From Cryptomeria japonica (lineage: Eukaryota; Streptophyta; Pinopsida; Cupressales; Cupressaceae), in assembly GCF_030272615.1 (NCBI RefSeq), contig NW_026729164.1, forward strand, positions 100,972-164,971: a stretch of 64,000 nt of DNA, read 5' to 3'. A model generated the notes under the pieces. That model was given only the letters and a program-made list of their open reading frames with translations, did not search any database and was not told the origin of the DNA. Position numbers and translations under genes: made by a program. Of this stretch, positions 57,415 through 64,000 are shown in pieces. Every line of letters starts with the position of its first letter. Positions within the stretch are counted from its first letter, which is position 1.

Positions 57415-58485
57415 ATGAATCTACTAAATCCAATTCCAACTGGTGCAAGGATTGAATACTACACAAATTGGAATGGATTAAAAAGAAATTGACCCTCTTT
57501 TGTAAGTTGATTAATTGAATTAAGAGTAAATTCTGAAAATGGAGACAAAGTATGGTAAAACAGTGAGCTGCAAATTTGGGATTCAGCCATGCACTTGGAT
57601 CTAAGAAGTTTGAGATGATTCGGAGTTTCTCTACAAAATCTGATAAAAGTTGTAGGGACCACATGTTTGGATAGGGGCGCCCTCATATTGGTCCTTCAAA
57701 CTTTCTGCACATCGAAAAGGGTTTTTTCATCTCTATGAATGAAGCTTAATTCTATAACTACAACTATGCACCTATTTCCTGTACACAGAAAGAAGGGGAA
57801 ATGTTTTGGGAATAGGAGTTTGTCTTTAGATCAAACCTCAGTTTTGGAATTAACCAAGTGGTTGAAAAAATGTAAATGAAATGACTAAAAGAAGAAATCC
57901 TCCTCTTTGAGGGGATGTTGAATTGAATGAAATTGAAATGCTTATACCTCCTTGTGAAGTTTTGTTTGCCTCCACATGGAATTAGGGTTTCATGAAGTAG
58001 AATGTTGATCTTCTCTTCAATGTTTGAAACCTTGTCTCTATTGATGCTCCAAAGCTTGAAGTATGACTAAAAATGCTCAATTTATCTTGAATGCTTGAAT
58101 GCTTGATGACCTCTTGTGTGTATGTGTTAGATTTATTGGATGTCAAATGAGAGGGGAAATCCCTCTTATATACTTGCCGGTGGGTTTAATTGATTGATTT
58201 TCTAACTTGAACCGACATAGGAGTTTCCTGCTTCAAATTTGAATTAGATCCAAGGGGAAAGGATCAAAGGAGGTCCCAAATAGGTGATCCCAGGGTACCA
58301 CACCCTGGTCCTGTCCTATTTTGGGGTAGGATTAAAATGTAGGCATAAAACAAGGTTGAATTACAATGTGTTTTTGATGTGCATGAGAATATTCAAGTCT
58401 TCGATCAGGACAAGGGGCACAAACACTAAGGCAAAGACCCAAATGTAGTCAAAAATTGAAAGGGGTGCAATTTTAGGACGTTAAA
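57415..58485 (-). repeat. 3' LTR of the truncated Gypsy element
   Basis: On the minus strand the purine tract CTAAAGTGGGGG (58494-58505 region) and GTGAAA precede TTTAACGTCCTAAAATTG, which corresponds to PPT plus TGTAGCATCATAAATT of family A at 2940-2970. The first bases have decayed from TG to TT. A TATA box, AAGTATATAAGAGGG (minus sense), lies near 58170. The far border near 57415 is uncertain. Confidence 0.5.
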
Positions 58486-58649
58486 TTTCACCCCCACTTT
58501 AGAAGGATTATGAGCTTATGAAAATATTGCCAGTAAAGTACAAGGAATTTAGATTGTAATACTTTCACCACATCAAGGAGGAAAGATTCACCAAGCCCCC
58601 AGTGGACTTTAGGATCTTACAATTTCAATGATAAGGAAAAAGGGAAGAC

Positions 58650-58681
<32 letters not shown>

Positions 58682-59273
58682 CCATGACTAGAACTAGTAA
58701 GGTTCTCTTACTATGAGCCATGAAAGGAATACCAAAAATTACAAAGAAAACACAAAGTTTGCTAGGAAACTTCAAGTATCAAAATAGAGAATCATGAGCG
58801 GAGTGCATGCCCCCATGTTAAAGCGATTGTGTAAACCTTACCGGGAGAATTTTTTTTAAGGTAGGATACACCCAAAGAAGACAAGCACGTTATCACAATA
58901 ATTCAGCCCCCAAGAGAGGATAAATCAAAGGATAATGAATACAAAGTATGACGTGGTTTCACCTAACTTTGGAATCAGTATGCTTTTTATGATAACTCAT
59001 GTATATAATGTATATATATGCATAGAATAATCCTCATCCCCCAAAGAGAATAAACTACCATGGAAGAAGGGAACACATGTGTCTTTTGAGTCAACATGGG
59101 AGAGACCAAAAGAGGTCTCAACGCTTTGCGTCATCCTTAAGTAGACAACGCTAGGGACAAAAAATAGAAGAATAGGGAGATCAAATAGAAGAATGTCACA
59201 AACAAGAAAGAGAGGAGAGAGAGAGAGAGAGTCTACAGTGTGAATGAAGCTAATCAAGCACGTCGTCCTCCCC
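58486..59273 (-). other. PPT and non-coding 3' part of the truncated Gypsy, with (GA)n tracts
   Basis: Contains the PPT next to 58490, a (GA)14 tract at 58653-58680 and a second GA tract at about 59213-59231. The open frame at 58997-59329 is Leu/Phe/Ser-rich and partly encoded by the GA tract. There is no RT, RNase H or integrase motif. Confidence 0.5.
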
Positions 59274-61138
59274 CTAATCTTGTTGATCATTATTTTGGGA
59301 AGGTGGATAACACGCAAGAGGAACCACATCGAGCATAGTGGATGGAGCTATCACGAGTTCCAAACAAGGACCATGCTCTAATGATAAGCCACTTTGTTCA
59401 TTACTAGGAGCTAGGATTAATGCTTTTGAAAATTTTGTAGATAAGTCATTGTCAACATAAACATATTCATATTCATCATTAGAAATATTAGGATCAATAT
59501 TTTCATCTTTAAGAACATTTTCACCTATTTCTTCATCAATATTAATAAGAATAGGAGCTCTAATAGGAATTGAACTTGAACCATCATTTGTCTTAAGCAT
59601 TTTGTGTCTTGGGGAATTAGGTTGAACATCATGTCTAGGAGAAAATGGGATCATGTCAACTGTTATCGTTTTAGTAGAAGAAATGGTTTGGGAAGCAACT
59701 TCACGAGCTCTAGCATGACATCTCCATTGTTGTTCTCTCGCACAATGGTTTCATCTAATCTTGGTTGAAAGTTGAGGAGGGTTAGGTTCATTAGTTATAG
59801 GCTTCATCTCTTCTTTTAGGAAAGGATGAATAGGTTGAGGTCTTTTAGGTTGGACAATGGGAGAAGCCAGTCTCTTCTCTCTATAAGATGAAGTAGGAGG
59901 AACCACACCATACAAAGGAGGAATGGGAGGTGTAGGAAGGAGACCAAGTCCATCATGTGGAGGAGGGATAGGTGTAAGGTTAGGGGGGATAGTTTTCTTT
60001 TTAGGAGGAAGATTTTTTCTATTTTTGGGAGGAAGAGGAGACTCATCCATAGGCGAAGGGATAGGTTCTTTGTTAGGAAGAGGAATATCTCTTTTCTTGG
60101 GAGAAAGGATATTTTTCTCGTTAGGTGAAGGAATAGATGTTTCTTTAGGAAGAAGACTATTTCTTTTCTTAGGAAGAACAATATTATCCTCAAGTGGGGG
60201 TATATGATCATCAAGAGGCATGCTAAGTGTTGGATTTCTAGGTTTTCTCAAGGATAAAATCATTTCATTTTTCCATTTTTGGTATGATCTAAAAAGAGCA
60301 TCACTTCTAGGTTCAAGAGGCTTGAATTGTTCAGACAAAAAATAATCAAGACAAACATCTCCATGCCTCATTGTAGGTTGAAATATGCTATGATTAATAT
60401 TTATGAATTTATCATTATGAGGAAATTTCAAACACTTGTGAACAGTAGAAGCGATCTCTTTCATGGAAGAGATCTAAGGATGTCCCAACTTCACACGAAA
60501 TTGATCAGATGTAGGAATGATAAAAAATTGAACATCTAAGTATTTAGTGCCAACATCAGTAGGAAGTCTTCTAGAACCAATAGTAGGACAATAGAAGCCA
60601 TCAAAGACTTTAACTATCACCCCAGTATCATCATATATCACTTGATACAATTGCAAAGTATAAAAAAATTCTTCAGTTATCACATTAACCATGCAAGCAA
60701 GATCAATAAGGACATCTCTAGTGAGTATACCTTTAATTTTTGCACTTATGTATAATGGGTCATCGAGTGCCTTAATGGTCTCACTAGGATCAAATGTTAT
60801 GCACAAATATTTAGGAGGCTCATGTTGGTCTACAAGGTTCACCATGTTATTAGTTTGAAGGCTCACATCATTGGTAGGGAAAGCAAGACATTTAGTCTCA
60901 ATCACATTAGTGGAATGGTATGGTAATGGATCAGTGAAATTTTAAATGTTCTGATTAGGAGGAGCTACGGATTTGTTTCCTTATCATTCACATCTACCAT
61001 AGATATAGTGTTGTTATCAACCAATTCTTGAATCTTACTTCATAATGAAAAACACTTCTCAATATCATGACCAGGCTGATGATGATATTGACAAAAAGAT
61101 TTAGCATCAAAGTAAGGGGAAGTTATTTTAGATGGATC
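59274..61138 (-). pseudogene. Tat-like Gypsy gag C-terminus and protease, no RT or integrase
   Basis: One minus-strand frame with a few stops. Near 61050-61110 is the gag Cys/His motif CQYHHQPGHDIEKC. At 60474-60905 is a retropepsin-like domain: DVLIDLACMVNVITEEFF, where the Tat relative has a DGGAGLN active-site motif, so catalytic function looks lost. It ends LGHP, a stop (TAG for the conserved Trp), then ISSMKEI. The frame continues HKCLKFPHND, the counterpart of HQCIKFPHNG in the element at 47.6 kb. At 59751-60230 it becomes Pro/Lys-rich in short units (LPKKRNSLLPKE, SPMDESPLPPKNRK). At 59274-59654 it is acidic (DEEIGENVLKDENIDPNISN). The polymerase and integrase are absent, so the element was deleted or always non-autonomous. 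Confidence 0.7.
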
Positions 61139-61588
61139 TGTAGGATTTTGCCAAGATCAAGGGCACAATGAAAAGCATAAAAGAGAGATAATCGAATGAA
61201 AAGAACAAACTATATTCTCATCAATATGCAAATGATCAACTGGATTAACCAATACAATGAATATAGGCCTACTTATATAGGCAAGGCCATATGGATGTAC
61301 GAGCACACAATTATGACATGTGGCTCAATGACAAACAAGGGTAGGTAAGAAATACTAGGGGTAGGTAGGAGAAATAATATAATATTCCACAAGAGGTGGA
61401 TGACCCACTGAATGTGGAGTGTAACAGCAAAATAAGACCACAAAAGGTGTAATTTCTCCTACAAGCTCTATCCCTATGTGCACACTTCCCTAAGTGTCTC
61501 AAATCCAAACTACAAAGAGATGCATTATCCTAAGTTAACTTAAGTAAAGTGTAATAATATCCAAAATGAATATTTATTTACACCAACA
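61139..61588 (-). repeat. 3' LTR of a Copia element
   Basis: 450 bp. On the minus strand it starts TGTTGGTGTAAATAAATATT and ends CAAAATCCTACA. The PPT CTTAAGGGGGGG (minus sense, 61589-61600) adjoins it. The left flank is Tat gag, interrupted after the codons for DPSK, so this Copia inserted into that Gypsy. The partner LTR lies beyond the window. Confidence 0.8.
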
Positions 61589-61600
61589 CCCCCCCTTAAG

Positions 61601-61869
61601 TGCAACTTAGGGAATGAAGACTCAAGTCAACAATGCAAGATGGGTCCCAGCTACTAGGCCATGATAGGTACCCATGTACAATATGCAAATGCAAGCAAAA
61701 CAATGCAATGCAATCTCTCACAAACGGAGAAAGGGAGAAAACCTAGTGGGAAAAAACTCCCCCAAAAGAGAGATGAATGTACAAAAGACTCTCAAAGAAG
61801 AAGGACAAAACCTCAAAGAGGAAAAAGTCCCCCCCATAAGAGAGGAAGGAGAAGTCAGCTGACCCCCCC
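61601..61869 (-). other. Copia 3' non-coding region
   Basis: Purine-rich on the plus strand, no coding domain. It lies between the end of RNase H and the PPT. Confidence 0.5.
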
Positions 61870-64000
61870 TAATGACACATCCCACACCCCCAAGAGATCT
61901 CGCAACTGCTGGAACTTACTCTCGGTCAAAGGTTTGGTGAATATGTCAACAACCTGCTTTGCTATAGGACAATACTACAAATCAATGACCTGCTCCTAGA
62001 TGAGCTCTCGGATATAGTGCATATGAATCTCGATGTGTTTGGTTCACTGGTGCTAGGCCGGGTTCTTCGAGATTGCAATAGCACTCTGATTGTCGCAATG
62101 TAGAACTATCGGCTGTGGAGTGGTGAAACCAAACTCTGTGAGAATCTGCTGGAGCCAAATGGTCTCAGTCACTGCGTTAATAGTGCCTCGATACTCAGCC
62201 TCAGTCAAAGAGAGAGCAATAGCATGTTGCTTCTTGCTCTGCCAACAAATGGGGCCCAAACCAAGGTGAAAACTATAACCAGAAGTAGACTTATGATCAT
62301 CAAGATCGCCAGCCCAATCGGAGTCTGTGTAACCAACCAAGTGAAGTCCTATGCCTGCTGCATAGTGAATCCCATAGTGATGTGTACCCTAGATGTAATG
62401 AAGGATGCATTTGGCGGCTTTCCAATGAAGCTCATGTGGTTCCTACATGAAGCGGGAAACCATGCCAGCTGCAAATGAAATATCAGGGCATGTATGAGTG
62501 AAGTAGATGAGACTACCCACAAGCTGACAATACAAAGCGGCATCAACTAGTGGAGAAGAACACTGAGCCTCAAGCTTGACTCCTGAAAGAAAGGGAGTCG
62601 GGGTAGGCTTACAATCATCCATATGAAAGCATGCAAGTAGATCAAGAGCATACTTGGGCTACGATAGTGTAATCCCGGAAGGTGACTGTGAAATCTCTAT
62701 CCCGAGAAAGTAGTGCAAAAGACCCAAGTCAGTCATAGCAAATCTATCATGCAAAGCAGATTTGACCCTACTAATGATGGATGTAGTACTCCCTATAATG
62801 ATCAAGTCATCAACATAGAGCACAAGTATCAAGTGAGAGTCATCCTGTCGCAAAATTTAGACATTCGGATCAGAATGACACCTGGTGAACCCTGCTAAGA
62901 GAAGAAAGGAATCCATCTTGGTGTACCAAGCCCTGGGGGCCTACTTAAGGCCATAGAGAGATTTCCTTAGTCTGCAAACCAAGGAAGTATCCTGGATGAA
63001 ACCCTATGGCTACTCCATATAAATCTCCTCATCAAGGTCACCATGAAGAAAAGCACTCTTCACATCCATCTGATGTATAGCCCCATCATGAGCTGTAGCA
63101 ATAGCAAGTGTTAAACGAATGGAGTTCGTCTTGGCTACAGGTGCAAAGGTCTCAGTATAGTCAACACCTACAACCTGAGAGAAACCTTTCGCAACAAGCC
63201 GAGCCTTATACTTATCCACACTACCATCTGCTGCAAACTTGGTTTGATAGATCCACTTACATCGAACCATCTTTCTCCCCTTAGGGAGATGGACTAGATC
63301 CCATGTGTTGTTCCTCATCAAGGAACTATACTCTTCCTCCATAGCTTGGTCCCACTCAGGAATCCCTGATGCTTCCCTAAATGTCTGTGGATCAGAAGCG
63401 GTAGCAATGAATGCATGTGGAAGATCCTGATGTTGTGATCGAGTTCTCCGTGTATCTGAAGGATCCCCAACAAGAGAACTAGTGGATTCAAGTGTCTATC
63501 AAGCCCAACGAGGTCGAGGTGGAGGTGGAGAATGAGGCTCCTCAACTACAAGTGGACCCTACGGAGGTGTAACCCTACAAGTTGAAGTTGTAGGAGTCTC
63601 ATCATCTGAATCACTAACATCACTATCCACAATGGAGGAAGGTGGAGGAGGTAGAGAGGCTAAGCTAGGAGAGCTTTCCTCAAAGTGAACACTCCTCTTA
63701 ATGAACACCTCATGTGTCTCTAAATCCATCAATCTGTATGCCTTAACACCCTCAGGATATCCAACAAATATGCAAGGTCGACTCTATGGTTCCAATGCCT
63801 TATGTTTCTGCTAAGGTATGTGAGCCCATGCTAGACACCCAAAGACTCTGAAATGTCTCACAATCAATTTCCTACCAGCCCAAGCTTCAAATGGAGTAAT
63901 ACCTTGCAAAGCTTTGTGAGGAACCCGATTCTAGATGTGTGTGGCACAACTGATAGCCTATGCCCAAAAGGTGGGATCAAGAGAATGTGCATGTATCATA
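61870..64000 (-). pseudogene. Copia integrase C-terminus, RT and RNase H, stops present
   Basis: From the right edge: integrase C-terminal part (ITPFEAWAGRKLIVRHFRVF near 63880, IFVGYPEGVKAYRLMDLE near 63750), a Pro/Ser-rich linker (SLASLPPPPSSIVDSDVSDS), then RT at 63010-63342 (CKWIYQTKFAADGSVDKYKA; QMDVKSAFLHGDLDEEIYME) and 62659-62853 (LVLYVDDLIIIGS; TDLGLLHYFLGIEI). RNase H is at 62053-62340 (GYTDSDWAGDLDDHKSTSGY; SLTEAEYRG; CDNQSAIAISKNPA) and continues with HIEIHMHYIRELI to VDIFTKPLTESKFQQ near 61900. Stops are recurrent, several being TAG at conserved Gln positions. Catalytic motifs are still readable. The element continues past the window. Confidence 0.9.

Noticed and set aside
57415-58485. 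Plus-strand LTR following the PPT-like run at 57402-57413
   Set aside because: The PPT/LTR junction on the minus strand at 58485-58505 matches family A better and the TATA box is on the minus strand. The plus-strand reading is left open at low confidence.
59923-60207. Gly/Leu-rich plus-strand open frame
   Set aside because: Antisense of the Lys/Pro repeats in the Gypsy frame.

Overview
This window is plant nuclear DNA made almost entirely of nested LTR retrotransposons. I recognise no intact host gene, tRNA, rRNA or CRISPR array. The mix of Ty1/Copia and Ty3/Gypsy (Tat-type, dual RNase H) elements, TGGTATCAGAGC (initiator-Met) primer sites, L1-type ORF1 debris, long AT-rich intergenic DNA and a plant mobile domain (PMD) gene points to a seed plant with a very large repeat-rich genome. 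A gymnosperm is my guess, not a proof.

Layout. 1-2804: decayed Copia (-) with a candidate LTR. 2805-4195: 3' end and LTR of a Gypsy element (+, 'family A'), then a diverged relative of that LTR to about 4960. 5060-7850: old Copia remnant (+) split by a small non-autonomous Copia (5169-6811). 7855-11500: dispersed repeat, an unrecognised ORF, a short-motif fold-back array and AT-rich DNA. 11501-20990: LINE ORF1 (-) split by an 8.67 kb non-autonomous Tat-like element (11819-20491, +) with both LTRs, PBS, PPT, a pentanucleotide expansion and a Pro/Ser-rich ORF but no RT or integrase. 22196-25325: composite Copia-derived repeat, a paralogue of 51262-54569. 26231-27600: Copia LTR, PBS and gag remnant. 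27718-28880: repeats. 28881-35900: older Copia (+) whose 3' LTR is split by a complete young Copia (30065-35632, -) with 98.4% identical LTRs and a perfect AGAAA target duplication.

37193-50990 is the centre of interest: a Tat-lineage Gypsy element (-) with gag, protease, a G-patch-like segment, RT, dual RNase H and integrase. On the opposite strand, in its 3' region, lies a spliced PMD gene (38262-41255, +). The single visible intron of that gene holds an array of 11 repeats, each a fixed 15-nt loop flanked by complementary arms whose sequence changes from unit to unit while pairing is kept. Two further structures, a hairpin touching the PPT and a hairpin-bearing block after pol, are shared with the element at 11819-20491.

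50991-55815: family A LTR fragment, a second copy of the composite repeat carrying a solo LTR (52007-53613), and a family A LTR with its PBS. 56166-64000: another candidate LTR, a Tat-like Gypsy (-) that keeps only gag/protease, and a Copia (-) inserted into its gag and running off the right edge.

The elements act only as mobile DNA. Most stops in the pseudogenes are CAG to TAG or CGA to TGA changes, as expected from deamination of methylated cytosine. All alignments between copies were made by eye.
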